This document shows, in pieces, positions 36,501 to 49,074 of a DNA stretch of 64,000 bases. Origin of the DNA: Drosophila persimilis (lineage: Eukaryota > Arthropoda > Insecta > Diptera > Drosophilidae); the NCBI RefSeq assembly GCF_003286085.1, contig NW_020825298.1, positions 7,936,001-8,000,000 of the forward strand, written 5' to 3'. Numbering within the stretch: position 1 is the first letter of the stretch; each line of letters starts with the position of its first letter. A model generated the notes under the pieces. The model was not told where the DNA came from. It did not search any database and was given only the letters and a program-made list of their open reading frames with translations. Position numbers and translations under genes: made by a program.

Positions 36501-39500
36501 GTACTCCATGCGGGAGGACCTGCTCCATGATGGATCCTCGGAAAAGCAAACCAAAGTGTCGCAGTCTTCGCTTAAGTCCCCCATGGGGGGTTCTGTGGCA
36601 GAGTTGACGAAAAAGTCGCCCTCGCATTCGATCAGCAGCACCACGTCCTCGGGCAGTTGTCAGGTGATCAAATCTCCAGCTAAAGATTCCCAGCAGACCC
36701 AGGCGGTGGCCACCAGCTCCTCCACCAGTGCCCAGCAAATCAAGGCAGAGGCACCAGAGGCGGTGGCCGTGGCGGTGGCGGCGGTGGCAGCAGCGGTCAA
36801 AGGCAAACCCAAACCGGACTCCATATCCGAGGATGAGCGCAGCGAGGTGCGCTACTCCTCTTCCGGCTACTACGAGAGTCCCCACGACGAGGACGACGAG
36901 GAGCAGGTGACGACCACGTGCAAGGCACGACGCCTGAGGCACGAGGATAACAAGCGGCGAAAGACCAGCATGAAGCTGGACATCGAGAAGGAGAACATGC
37001 GAGCCCTCACTAGTCCCATCAAGAAGGCCGCGGCGGGAAAGCAGCAATCGCTGCAGTCCCCAGAGCAGCACAGCGCTGCTGGAGCCTTGGAGAACGGCAG
37101 TCCCAGCAAAATAAAACGTTTCCGTCCGAAGATACGACGACAGTTGCGCAAGAGCTCCCGCGAAGATGTCCTGGCGGCGGCAGTGGCCCGAAGGACTAGG
37201 CCCACTATCTATGGCCTGAGCAGCGCCAGTGGGGATACGGAGCTGCTGCTGGATGCCAGCATGACCACCACACTGGGTCCGAGTCCCAGGCCGAGCATTG
37301 TGCCCACCACAGCAGCCATAACAACGGAAACCACAACCACAACAGTCATGGGAGCGGCCCCACCGCCGCCGCAGGCGCAGGAGCAGGAGCAGCTGAAGAA
37401 GCCCCACAGCTGTGCCACGCCCACATCCCTGCTGTCGCCGAAACTGCCCACAGTAAGCAGCACCCAATCCAAGTCCACGTCGGAGGCGACGTTTCAGCTG
37501 AAGGCCAAGTCCATCGAGTCGTTGCGCTCGGTGTCGCCCGGTTCCGACTCCGTGTTCTACAGCGAGGCTGATGGCACGGCGGCCAGTGCCACCGATCAGG
37601 GACACTGCCATCACTGCGGCAAGGAGATGGAGGGCAAGCAGCAGGAGCTCGCAGGCGACTCTGTGGAGTCGATACCCTACATCGAACAGGAGGCGGACAT
37701 TGTGAAGCCGCCATCGGACTTTGCCGACTCCCCGGTGACCACGAAAACCACACAGCGGCTGTACAAGAAAATGGACAAGCGTTTCCGATCCGAGGAGCGC
37801 TATCACGCTGGCGAGAGGGGCAGGCACTACAAGACCCGCCAGGAGAACATCAGAGCCAAGAGCGAGGAGCGCGGTCGAGCTCCCAGCTTGCCCAATACTC
37901 CTGTTCTGCGTCCGGCCGGCTCTAGTCCCTGTGTCCTGCCCGATATCAACACGGAACAGAACCATCATATCATCTACAAGGGCCACTACGACGAGGGCCG
38001 ATACACCCGCCTCACGGACGATGATCTCTGGACGCAGCTGGATCATCAGTGTTTCGGTAAAGGTACATGCTGAACTGTCATTGGCCACTGATATAGATGG
38101 TTCTTCCTTGCCCACAGATCGTTCGCGGGAGCGCCGTGCCTCTACCGAGTCCGAGAAGGGTTTCCATGCCAAGTACCAGGTGATTCTCCATCGTCTCGTT
38201 CAGCGTCGATGCACGCTGGAGATGTATCATCGCCAGAAGAACAACAATTTCCGTAAGTACAAGGAGAACCCTCCCCACCGGACCCTGGGACTTAGTACAC
38301 TCCCCTTTAGACACCCTGTTTGGCGCACACAACCTTTGAACACCCTGTTTCTTTACAACCAAACAATATTCTAATTTTGGCACAACGTGCGCAATGTTTC
38401 GCTAAGAGCGAGAGGAGAGCCATTGCCGGTCAGAGCGGGAGAACTTTTCATAGATAATGAATGGTCGGTCGGTCGGGCGGTGGGTCGATGGCGCTCCGAA
38501 TTTTCATGACCGGCACTTGGCATAGAGACAGACAGACCGTAAAAAACCAAAAACTATGCTCTTAGTTTTCTTTTTGGTTAGTTGTGGTGCGTGCTTTGTT
38601 GTGTGCCGACCGTAAAACGCTTCCCAAATGTGAAAAAAAGTGCGAAAATTGTGAGAGATTACCAAGGCTAGAGTCGATATTTACACAAATCTTAGTTCCA
38701 ATGATTGGTGGGTAAACAGAGCAGCTGGCGCGCCTGTTTAAGGCCATGATTTGATAAGCCCTTTTCGTTGTTTGTGCCACAGAATTAATAGCCTCGAATT
38801 CCACGCCGGATTCGGTGCGCCGCAAGTTGGAGGAGGTCTTAAAGCTAATGCTTTTGGTATGGGCACGTGAAAGTTTTGTGATATCAAAGCTAAGCAACGG
38901 CACGAGGGGTAAATAGTGTACGGAACAGATTCCGGAAATAAAAACAAATCTCTTTCTCCACACATACAATCTCTTGATTATGTATTCCGCTCTTTGCAGG
39001 CGTGGACAAAACAGTTGTGGTGAAGAGTGATTCGGGGGAGTTCGGTTTCCGCATCCATGGCTCAAAGCCCGTCGTTGTGGCCGCCATCGAGCCGGAGACC
39101 CCGGCGGAGAGCTCTGGCCTGGAGGTTGGCGACATTATCATATCGGTTAACGGCGTCCAAGTGCTGGACAAACACCACACCGAGGTCGTGAAGATCGCGC
39201 ACGATGGCTGCGAGAAGCTGGAACTTCAGGTGGCCCGCACCATTGGTGTCCTGATGCACGAGCAACTGGAGCCCCCCAGCGAGCCCATCTTCAGTGGCTA
39301 TCTGTGGCGCCAGAGCGGCCAGGCCAAGGGGGCGCCCAATGCCAAGAAATGGGTGCGACGTTGGTTCTCCTTGAGGCCGGATAATTGTCTGTACTACTAC
39401 AAAACGGAAGACGTAAGTGAATGGAATATTTTAGGGGCACTTTAAACCTCATTGCTCATCGTTTTCCAGGACTCGCAGCCCGTTGGGGCCATGATCATGG

Positions 39501-40232
39501 CCAAGCATACTGTGGATCTGTGCCCCGTGGACATCGGCAAGCCTTTTGCCTTCAAAGTGGACGCTGGAGAGGGCATACCCATGTACGTGGCCGCCGACTC
39601 TGATGATTTGGCCAACAGATGGCTGAATCTGCTGCGCCAGGCTGCCTCCCAGGATAACCAGTGGCTGGACAAGAGGTGTGTGGGATACTGATTTTAGAGA
39701 AAAATAACCATTAACGTGAGGCTTCGTTTCTCACATCATTTTCCCCTCACAGTGCCCGGTGCCTGTACCAGGCTCCGACCAGCATTCAGAGGCCTGATTG
39801 CTTTGGCTATTTGCTGAAATTGGGCTCAAGGTGGTGCGGCTGGTCGAAACGCTATTGTGTACTTAAGGATGCCTGCCTCTATTTTTACCAAGATGCAAAT
39901 AGCAAGAGTGCATTCGGTGAGTCACGGGGCCAGCAGCCCGATAGACGGACAGCCAGACAATTAATTGCGTTTCTTTAGGAATGGCCTGCCTGCACGGCTA
40001 CAAGGTGGCCTCAATGTCCACGAATGCGTCCGGCAAGAAGAACTCATTCGAGATAATACCACCAGAAACGAAATTGCGTCACTATTATTTCTGCACTGAA
40101 AGCGAAATGGATAAGAAGCGGTAGAGTAGCACCACACGACATACACCTTGCATCTATCTATCTTATGACCTTCCTTTCAGCTGGATATCCGCCTTGGAGT
40201 ACTCCATTGATCGCTGGATAAAGTCCGGGTAA
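30501..40232 (+). CDS. Large scaffold-like protein with PDZ and two PH domains
   Basis: Exons: 30501-30606, 30739-30875, 31371-31508, 31567-31748, 31809-31997, (alternative 32615-32712), 33007-33084, 33156-33812, 33890-35444, 35512-35753, 35812-35936 (or 35990), 36434-38056 (or 38062), 38118-38252, 38783-38908, 39000-39412, 39470-39675, 39753-39916, 39979-40120, 40181-40232. Phases agree, giving about 2,089 residues. Residues 1 to about 1,760 are low-complexity: Gly/Thr start, poly-Q, two SNSLPRRA copies, a Glu/Asp block, then PIYENI (possible SH2 or PTB ligand). The PDZ domain is at about 1,766-1,842 ([17 protein letters not shown]). PH1 is near 1,860-1,965 ([16 protein letters not shown]). 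PH2 is at the C-terminus ([29 protein letters not shown]). The domain order suggests a membrane-associated adaptor binding phosphoinositides and a C-terminal peptide ligand. I cannot assign a named orthologue. Confidence 0.85.
32615..32712 (+). CDS. Alternative coding exon of the PDZ-PH gene
   Basis: A 98-nt block flanked by TTTTACCAG before and GTATGTAA after. It reads without stop in only one frame ([20 protein letters not shown] and on to NQIANLNV). It enters in phase 0 and leaves in phase 2, the same as exons 31567-31748 plus 31809-31997 taken together. It therefore fits between 31508 and 33007 only if those two exons are skipped; inclusion after 31997 would shift the frame. The flanking introns are A-rich. 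Confidence 0.55.
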
Positions 40233-41500
40233 CTAAGGTTGAAGACACGCTCCAGATCGGCCTTGGGCAGCCGTCGAAAGCGTCGAAGTTTCAGCTACTT
40301 CATGGATTAAAACTAAAGATAATTAAACAAAACGATTTTCAAACATTGTTCGACACTAGTACGGGTACTACATTACATATAATATATACTTATATATATA
40401 TATATATATATAGAACTTAAGCCAAGGAGAAACCACAACTAGTTATAGTCCAAGATTAGATGATTGCTTAGTCCAAGGAATTTAGTCGATCATTCAAAGC
40501 GGGTTTAAAACTATTTTGAACATTTGAAAGGAATACAATTGAATTTTTGGTATGTATTCTTACAAAATATATTCATATATAGGTATATACACACATATAA
40601 TACTTATGTTTAGTGAGGTTGTCATGTCATACACATATACATATATATAGTATATATTTAGCCACAAAAAATGAAATGAGAGAAATGATCATACAGCAGA
40701 CCAAAAAATTGATTGTCTAATGTATATAGGAATTCGTATAGATTGAAAATGTTTAGGTATTCAAAGGCTCAAAGTTTAGATAAATGTCTATTTACAGAAA
40801 AACAAGCGTAAACTAGAGACCAAAATATTTGAAATTACTTAAAAGGAAATTAATATTTCAAAACAAAAAAAATTATGCAAAAAAATATTTATTGTTACAG
40901 AAATCGAATCCCTATACTTTCCTTTCCCGTATGCCTCATAAACGAACTCTTAGTTAGACACACCACAAATTATGATAGAGATTTTTTATAGGCTTTGACT
41001 TTTTTTGATAGGTTGAAGGTTTTTTTAGAACGACAGACACACACACACATTTCATGGTAGATCAAACAATAATTATATAGAATATTATGTACTTCATGTG
41101 TATGTACATGCATTCAGAATCCAGTAGTTACTTTGTCATTTAAAGATATGATCTTTAAAATGCTGATTTCCCTTTTTTTTGGGTTCAGTGTTTGTATGAG
41201 TGAAAAAGCTTCATTTTTAGTCAGCAAAACCAAAAACCAAAAATAAATATATATATTTTATATATTTTAAATAGAGATTTCCACGATAATAAATGTATGC
41301 ATTATGATTATATTATATTATATACAACACATACAATATACATACATATACAAGCAGAGACAGCCATTTTATGTTGGAAACAAAACAAAACAAAACAAAA
41401 CCAAAAAAAACAACAACCAAAGACAACAACCAAACAGAAATGAGGCAAAAAGAAAACTAAATAAGAGCTTTAATTATTAAATAAAGAATATACCAAGAAC
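40233..41500 (+). other. Probable 3' UTR of the PDZ-PH gene
   Basis: About 1.25 kb of AT-rich non-coding sequence follows the TAA at 40,232. It includes a (TA)n tract at about 40,390-40,412, an ACAAAA repeat at 41,388-41,402 and several AU-rich stretches. AATAAA at 41,480-41,485 is the best polyadenylation signal. The true end is not visible from sequence. Confidence 0.45.
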
Positions 41501-43899
41501 AAATGACAAATGCGTGTACTGCTGACAGCCCCCAGGGGCTTTGAAATGCACCTAAATATCATTAATTAGGCTCAACAATCCCCCACTCCCATTCGCATTC
41601 GATTCGAGGAGATGCGAGATCCCAGGGCCCAACCCAAAACCCCAAACCCCAAACCCAAAACGATCTTGTGCCGCTCTCCTACCTGCCTCCTACCTGCCGC
41701 TAATGTCGGGCCAACGAAGCATTTCAAATGCGATCAATGAACCTGTTGCCGGCCCCACACTCTAGCCTACCCCTCCCCTCCCCTCTTCCCCACAGCACAG
41801 CCCAGACAGTCAGACACCCAGTTGGCCACATGTTTTACACAATTTTCAAGTAATTTATTTTAAAATCGTAAAGCGATGCAAAATATGCACAGAGCAAAGT
41901 AGAGAAACCATCAAGATTCAATCAATGGGATACCCTGTAGTCTTTGCATGCAATTCAACAGGAGGGAAACCAATCCGAGAACAACTTTACCGGGTGAAGT
42001 GAATTGGTATTAGTATTCCAAATACATAGTTTTGCTTGGTATTTGGGGATTGTCATGTCCCCATTTCGATTCAAGGGCACACTACTGCTGCTACTTACGT
42101 TTTTTTTATCAATTCTAGATGACATTTCGTGGATATCTATAAGTACTACCAAATAGGATTTGTGTATCTGGCTCTCTGGCTACTCAATCTTTTATGTGAA
42201 ACACAGTTTGGGTCGATGCACTTTCTGTCCTCCTGCTATAAGCATACATCTCTTCCAATACTATATACCCTTCTAATCTACATACAATTACTGGGTATCA
42301 AAGCAGCAGCAGGCACACAACAGCAGCAGCAGCAGGCAGCAGGCAGCAGGCAGCGGCAGCAGCAACAGTTGCTGATGGGGGAAGTCAACGACTAGCATAA
42401 CAATTCGCTCGCCCTATGAGGCGGCTACCGTTTTCTCTTTGCTTCTCTTCCCCTTCTTCTTTAACTACATCTTCTCTGTGCTGCTTCTGCTGTTACTTCT
42501 ACTGCCTCTGCTTTGGTTCACCGTTTACTGTTTTGCTATTTCTCCGGCAGCAACAAAAACAATTTAGTTCCACTGTGCACTGCCTTAATTACAGGCACAG
42601 CAGCCTCTGCCTCTGCCTGTGCCTGTGCCTCTGTTTTGTCTCTGTTTTTCGGGGCCCGCTTGCAATCATCACCATCATCATCATTATCGTGATCATGACG
42701 AACGTAACTCCCTCTCTTTTCGGACAAACATACTCCCTCTCCCTCAGCCGCTCACCTCAGAAGCAATGCCAGCGAAGACCCTGACTGTTTTTTGGATCTT
42801 TTGTTTCCTTCTTTCCTTTTACCACTTGACCGCATTGATGCTGTTGCCTCGAGAGATGAGAGGTTGCACAAGAGGTTGCCAGATTGTTGGCTGCAAAAAC
42901 TGTTAGATGATCTATAAAACGAGGATATACAAGAGGTATACCTCTCTTACCTCTCTTCTCTCCCTTGCAAAGGGCTAGGGATCTACAACCCTTTCAAAGA
43001 ACTATCCCAAACCGTTTATAGAGTGTGCCAAGCCTAAGCTTATCACTCACGACCGCATGTACATGTATTTATGGGGAAACACAACCCCTCCATTGATACG
43101 CTTACTTTTGGTAATCTGCGTCTCCGATCAAGCGTTAATATAACCAATAAACATTCATAAATACACCTCGTTTGAAGTGAATCATTACTTTACAACCCTT
43201 TTTTGTGTGTGGAAGCCTTACTTATCTTCCTCTTTTGGCCAAAAGAAATTCCGATTAGTCATTCCCCCACCCATAGCCAGACATCACACTTCTATAAAGA
43301 GCAAAAAAAAACTCCCCCTTCAAATGACTGAACAATAAACGGAGAGGACTACCAGAATTACACCCTCTCCAGGGGTACGGAACCCCTACTCCTACCCCTA
43401 CCCCCACTCCTACCCCTACCCCTTCCTCCAACGACTGCTGAGGCAGCAGCAATCTGGCAACACTCGGTGCACCACCAGTCTCCCATTCTACCCTCCGTCG
43501 CACCCTCCAACGAGCAGAAACAACAACAAAAAAAAAAGGTAAGAAGCAAGGCAGTCGGTAGTCGTTGGACGGTAAACTGGTAGCGCTCTAACTGACAATA
43601 ACTCGTCGTACGTATGCACGTTCCACGCTCCGTAATATCTGTCCGCCCGCTCTGTCCGACTGTCCGTCCAGCAGCGTGCGACTGGCGGACGGTTTGGGAT
43701 TTTTGCTTCTTACTGGTTTTTCTCATAGCTGCTACTACCACTGGTATCTCTCTCTCTCTGTACTCGTTGGATTTTGTGTGCTTACTCTCGCAGTACTTCT
43801 CTCTCGGTATCTGAGAGATTCTCTTTCTCTCTCTGAACGTGTTCCGGGCCTTCGTAGCTAGTTTTTTGCGGCTCAGTCTTCGACTGTTGATCGTGGTTA
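41501..43899. other. Intergenic region between the PDZ-PH gene and bowl
   Basis: No gene is supported. There is a CAG/CAA-rich patch at 42,305-42,372 in a frame without an ATG start. A C-rich tandem sequence of CCTACCCCTA type lies at 43,380-43,430. From 43,600 on, CT/GA-rich and GC-richer DNA looks like the approach to the bowl promoter. Confidence 0.4.
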
Positions 43900-45001
43900 A
43901 AGCACCTGCGCGCGGATTCGTGTTCCACCGAAAAAAGTGAACTGCATTTTGTATGTCTATCCATCTCTCTCTCTCTCTCTCTCTCTCTTTGATTGTGTGT
44001 GTGTGTGTGGATGAGTGAACTTGTTGCACAGAGAAAAGCGCTTTTCAACTGCAACTGCAACTGTGGCTGCTCCGCTCCGCGCCGCGCCTCGCCTCGCCGC
44101 TCTGCTCTGCTCTGCTCCTCTCGCTCGCGCTGTGTGTGGGAAGAGTTTGGGGACTACTTGAGGAGCGAATTGGTAGCTGCACTGGCTTCAGCTCCTATTT
44201 CAAACAAAATGTAGAAAAACACATTTCAGCTGCCGTGTATCTTTCGTGTTGTGTTCGTTTCGAGTTCGGTTCGGTTCGGCTCGGTTCATTTCTTTGCGAT
44301 CGCTTTTGGGGTTCGTTTCGGGTTTTTGTGGATACGAAAGATACTTTTGTTTGTGTGTGTGTGTGTGTGTGCGTCCCGTCCCGTTCCATTCCGTTGTTGT
44401 TGTTGCTGGTTGTACGTGGTTTCGGGCCCCATCTACGTGGTTTTGTGGTAGCTGACTGCCGTTGATGCTGCTCCCGTAACACCCCCTTGCCAGCCCGCCC
44501 CCGCCTCTTTCCCTCTAGGGTCTGGGGGACCGTGATCGTGCCGTGATTTGTATCTCAAAAGAGCAGTAACTGTGTGCGTGTTTCACGACATGCTCGTGCG
44601 TGCGTGTGTTAGCTTTGGAATGGAAATGTTTATCGAAAAACCACAAAGATATCATTAATTAATAATACTATCTTTTATATTATAGAAATTGTGTGGAAAT
44701 GCATTCGAATTTTGCATCAAAGTGAACAAAACGATCCACAAATATACAGCCAAAAATATTTCTTGAAACAAAATCAAGTTCTGTACGGAAGTTCGGTACG
44801 GAAAATTTCATCGTTAATCATAAAACAATGCCAAGCATTTTAAAGCTTAAAAACTAACAAGAAATACCATAAAAAAAAATCCACAAAAAAACTTGCTCAA
44901 ACTACTTTGGATACTTGGGAGCTCTACTGCCCAGCCACCATCATCATTGGCACCACCAGCATTTGAAAGCTTGTAGAGCCTGAGGCTTTCTTCCCCCAAA
45001 G
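43900..45001 (+). other. bowl: Probable non-coding first exon and promoter region of bowl
   Basis: A (CT)n tract at 43,962-43,988 resembles GAGA-factor binding sequence near a start site. It is followed by leader-like DNA with many stops in all frames. The segment ends at a consensus donor, CCCAAAG|GTAAGACGG (exon end 45,001). The only good acceptor before the bowl ATG is CTTACAG at 54,096, so a 9.1 kb 5' UTR intron is the simplest reading. The start site is not located precisely, and the donor could belong to a different transcript. Confidence 0.4.
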
Positions 45002-45694
45002 GTAAGACGGAGAACCGACCCAGACGACAGACGACAGACGGCAGGCCCTGCCCACTACAATGAACACTGAAATTCCTTAGTAGTTGATTTTTTCCTTAGC
45101 TGTTTCTTAGGGCCAGCAGCTAATTATTTTCTTTCTTTATTTTTGTATTTTTGCGTTGGCCAAAACCAAAAAAACCAGCGAGTGGCCAAACCGACGAGTA
45201 GATAGCGAGAGAGAAAACCTGCTTCCATATTGACAGAGAGACAGAGAGAGAGAAAGAGAGAGAGAGACAACGTTGGAGGCAACTGTCGACCGTCTGCCGT
45301 AGCGGCTTCCACTACAACTGCATGTGCCACTGTCATTGCCACCGAACTCAGTGTGGTGCCACAGCAGCAGCGGCAGCAGCAGCAGCGCTCTGCCCCAGCC
45401 CCATCCACAGGCACAGCCGCAGCCGCAGCCCCAGCGTTTCCCCCCATTGACAGCGCCGCTGTCTGTGGCGCTCGCCCGGCTCTGGGCTCTGTCTTTGGAC
45501 CGGGCTCTGAGTCGCGTTCGGGCCAGGCCCGTACTCGAAAAACCTTCGCTTGGAATTCTTGGCTTGTTTTTTTTTCTTCCACTGCTCTGTAAACCAGTTC
45601 ACTTGTAGCCAGTGCCAGTGGCCAGTGGCCCTCTCTGTCTTCTCTCTATCTCTCTCCCTCTCTCTGTGCCATCGTGCTCGATTCGGATCCGGTT

Positions 45695-46060
45695 TTTATA
45701 CCCGTTGCTACGAGTAGGCTATAAGGGTATACCATGTTTCTGTGGATCTATGCAACAGGCAGATTTCAAACCAACCAGAAGTATTCGTTATCGGTATCAA
45801 AATTTACTTAAATACCAAAAATCATTGGAATAGTTTAAGATATGGATGATTTTCGGTTTTATAAAGAGCCTTATTATCTACCAAAGGGCCTAAAATCAGC
45901 GAAAAGTAAGAACAAGATGTTGGGATCCAAAATGTATAAGAACTTAGCTCCAATTAAGACAATTTATACATCATATACATATCTATGTATCTCATTCGAA
46001 ACATAAGAGTTTTTGTGGTTCAGATACTTCCCAATAGCGGGTATCTGATAGTCGGAATAT
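45695..46060. mobile_element. Degenerate DINE-1/INE-1-like Helitron copy
   Basis: The left end, TTTTTATACCCGTTGCTACG, is followed by AAGGGTATACC and the internal piece GCAACAGGCAG. The right end is AGCGGGTATCTGATAGTCGG. These match the ends of Drosophila DINE-1/INE-1 (Helentron) elements. The 365-bp interior is AT-rich and non-coding, without the (GTCY)n core seen at 59.5 kb, so this is a decayed copy within the bowl intron. Confidence 0.55.
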
Positions 46061-49000
46061 CCAGAGCTATAACCATGTCTTACTGGTTTGGGTTTGGTTT
46101 TGGTTTTAGTTGTTTTTGGTTTTTTTTTTTGGTTATGGTTTTGTTCGTGGTCGCGGTCTTGGCTTGGCCTGCCGTCCCCAGCCCTGGCTTCAGTTTCAGT
46201 TTGCCGCGCGCTTTAATTGTTCAGAACGTGTGTCCAAAGAGGAAACGCAATTGCCGCAAGCTTCTGTTGGGTACGGCTCGCTTCAGATTCGGATTCAGAT
46301 TCGGATTCGGTCTGTGGCTCAGCCCCAGCCCCAGTTCCAGCCCCAGCCCCAGCCTCCGCTTCAGATTCAGACTCCAGGCCGCAGCCCCAGCCGCAGCCTC
46401 CGCTTCAGATTCATTCCCAGCCCCAGTTCCAACCTTCGGCTTCATCTTTGCTTCAGTTTCGGACCCTGATCATCATCATCGTCATCTACATCTCTTGATT
46501 TCTTTTAAATGCTTTAGTATTTTTTTCCATCTTCGGTTTTCCTCCTTTTTTTTATTTTCTCTTTTTCTTGTAGTAAAACGCCTCCCGCGCTCTCACAGTC
46601 TGGGTTGGTTTTTTTTTTGGTTGCGGTTCTATAAAGTTATTGGCTTTTGTTTCGCTTCAGTGGAGGAGATCTATTTTGAATGTTCATTGTGTCTGGTTTA
46701 TGGGCAATTTGGTGTGTGTCCAAAACAGATTTTTAGCATAAGAATGGTCCGAGCCGAGCCGAACATAACATTTTATTACATTTTACCTCTTTGGGTGGGT
46801 TTTTCTTTCTTTTCGATCTTCGGTTGCCAGTTTTTTCTTCTTCTCTGCCATTCGGTTGCAACGACTGGTGGTGCTGCTTCAGAAGGGGGAAATCTGTTTA
46901 ATTGCCTTTTGGCAGGAAAATAGAAATTAATTAAAAGACGTTAAACAGTCGTGATAAACCAGACAATCCACAAAGCGAATGGAACAATGGCCACTCAATT
47001 GATCGTTAGACGTTGGTTTTTTTTCGCCATATTCGGAGGGAGACACGCCTCGGCTGTGGCACGTGTCTACGAGTATAATTCAATCTATTCGATGTTGTTC
47101 TTGGAGGATGGATAGTCCGTAAAAACTGTCTGGCCTGATGGCAATATGAATATTTCAGGCAGAAAATGGTTACAGGTTTGGCTGGGGTTTCGATATGGCA
47201 ACAAGATTGATTATTCAATATGATTTTTGGCATTTTATTTAGAATATCTTTTGGCTACATCTTTAGTATAAACGCTACCCAAAAATATTAACATAAATTT
47301 CATCAAATAAATAAGAATTTACACACAAAAGAGTCTACGGAAAAAGTAGCAATCCCATTTACAAAAGAATCTTAAAAACTCTATTCATGGGTGAAATCTC
47401 GAGTTCGAGTGAAAAGAGCAGCACAATGTGCTCAGGAAATTTATGAAGAGATCGGCTTAGGCATAGAAAAGTAGATTACAGAGACGGGGAGTCGAGCCGG
47501 ATTAGGGCACAGAAAGAACATCATCTTGAAGTCAGAAAGAAGTCAAGTGTAGCGACAACATCAAGAATCAATCACTTGGAATTAAAACTATAAATAATAC
47601 TTTTGCATAAAAGAAGGTATCAGAAGTAGCCATATTTCATGCCTTTGAGCCTTGTTCCCTTGATCTGATGTCGTCATAGCTTTAAAGCATTTTCAATTTC
47701 GACTAACGATAGTATATCAATCCTTGTAAATGCAGACTGCAGCTGCGTTCCCGAACCCATAAAACTTCATTAGCAGTTGTTCATTTTGTTCGGGCCCCAG
47801 TCTTTTCCCCACCCATCAGGCACCACAAAACATGGCCGCGAAATTAGCAAAGCTTTTAAATTAATGGCCAGCGCACACATAGAGCAGTAGAGAATGGGTA
47901 GGAAGGGAGGTGGGGTGGCAGAGCACTCCAAATGTGTAAATCTTATGGATATTAATCAAGAAAATTATATAGACAAGGCAGTGGCTCTGAAAAGCAGCAG
48001 CAGATCGGAGGCAGTGGCAGTGGCGCAGAGCGCCTCAAAAAACAGGAGATCGGAGGCAGTAACTTGTTTTTCCATCTCTCTGATGCTGGACCAGGGGCAC
48101 AAGGCAATGATTATGCTAGATTTTTAATAGCTTTGACTATAATCTCTGATGCCAGCCAGCCAGCCAGCCCCCCCTCCTTTAGCAGCCTTCTAGCCGAAAG
48201 GGTTTCCAGATTAACGCATGTGAAGTGCAGGGTCGGGTCTCTTCTCTTCTTCGACTATAATTATAAGTCTGCCGCTCTGCCGCTCTGCCACTCGGTCTCT
48301 CTTCTCTGGGTTTTTGTATCTTTTTCTTGATTATTAGCTACCTCCATAGTCCAGACACACACACATAGAAAACGTATCCCGAAGGGATTAAAAAATGCTT
48401 GCCCAAGAGCCATTCCTTCGTGACCCTTTTCTCCCCCGACCACTGGTCCGTCCCGTCCCGACCCGTCCCTTCTTCTGTCGGGCTGTCGTTCCCGTCGCGT
48501 TGTTTGTTGTTTCTGTTGTTGCACGGAGTTGGTGTTTTGTAAGCAAACTAAAGTGCATACAGGCCTCTCGACCCAGAAGATACGCGTACGTAATGGACTA
48601 CAGGGGTACCCTAGAAACGAGCACCCTGCCTGCTTGATCTTAGAGAAAGCTGTGGAAAACTTTTGAAGACGCAGTAGAACATTTTTATAGCCAATTTTCC
48701 TCAAGTCATTGTTAAAGTTAACACCCATTAAACATAGGAAATCAACAACAGTCTATTTTCGCACAAGATTGTTAAGATTAGCATTCAATTGAATACTTTC
48801 TCACTTTGGAGTTATTCCTTCTAGTTTTTTTTATAGATTTAAGGATGTTAGTGGTAGATTTTAACAAGCAGTTAAGGAAATATTTCTAATATTTCGAAGA
48901 GCACACACAGTTTTAGGTCTAAGATGGTTACATCCCCATATATTTCAAACGTTTTTCGTGTAATGCAGCAGCGCTCTTCTGTTAATTTGTTTTTTATGCT

Positions 49001-49074
49001 TCTTTCTGGTGTTAAGTTAGTGCAGCAGATTAGCGTAGTCTAGAGACTAATAATTCTCATTCGTTCTTCTTAGT

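Noticed and set aside
36448-38172. 574-codon minus-strand frame opposite the large PDZ-PH exon
   Set aside because: It is the complement of strongly biased coding sequence, which leaves few stops on that antisense frame. Leu/Gly/Arg-rich content, no domain and no splice or promoter signals.
42129-42395. 88-codon frame with a hydrophobic stretch and poly-Q
   Set aside because: It begins with GTG; the Q run comes from a CAG/GGCAG repeat. No signal of selection is visible.
45985-46923. 312-codon plus-strand Phe/Ser/Pro-rich frame
   Set aside because: Built from TTC/TTT and CCCCAG tandem tracts after a Helitron-like remnant. No domain, and it continues through poly-T runs.
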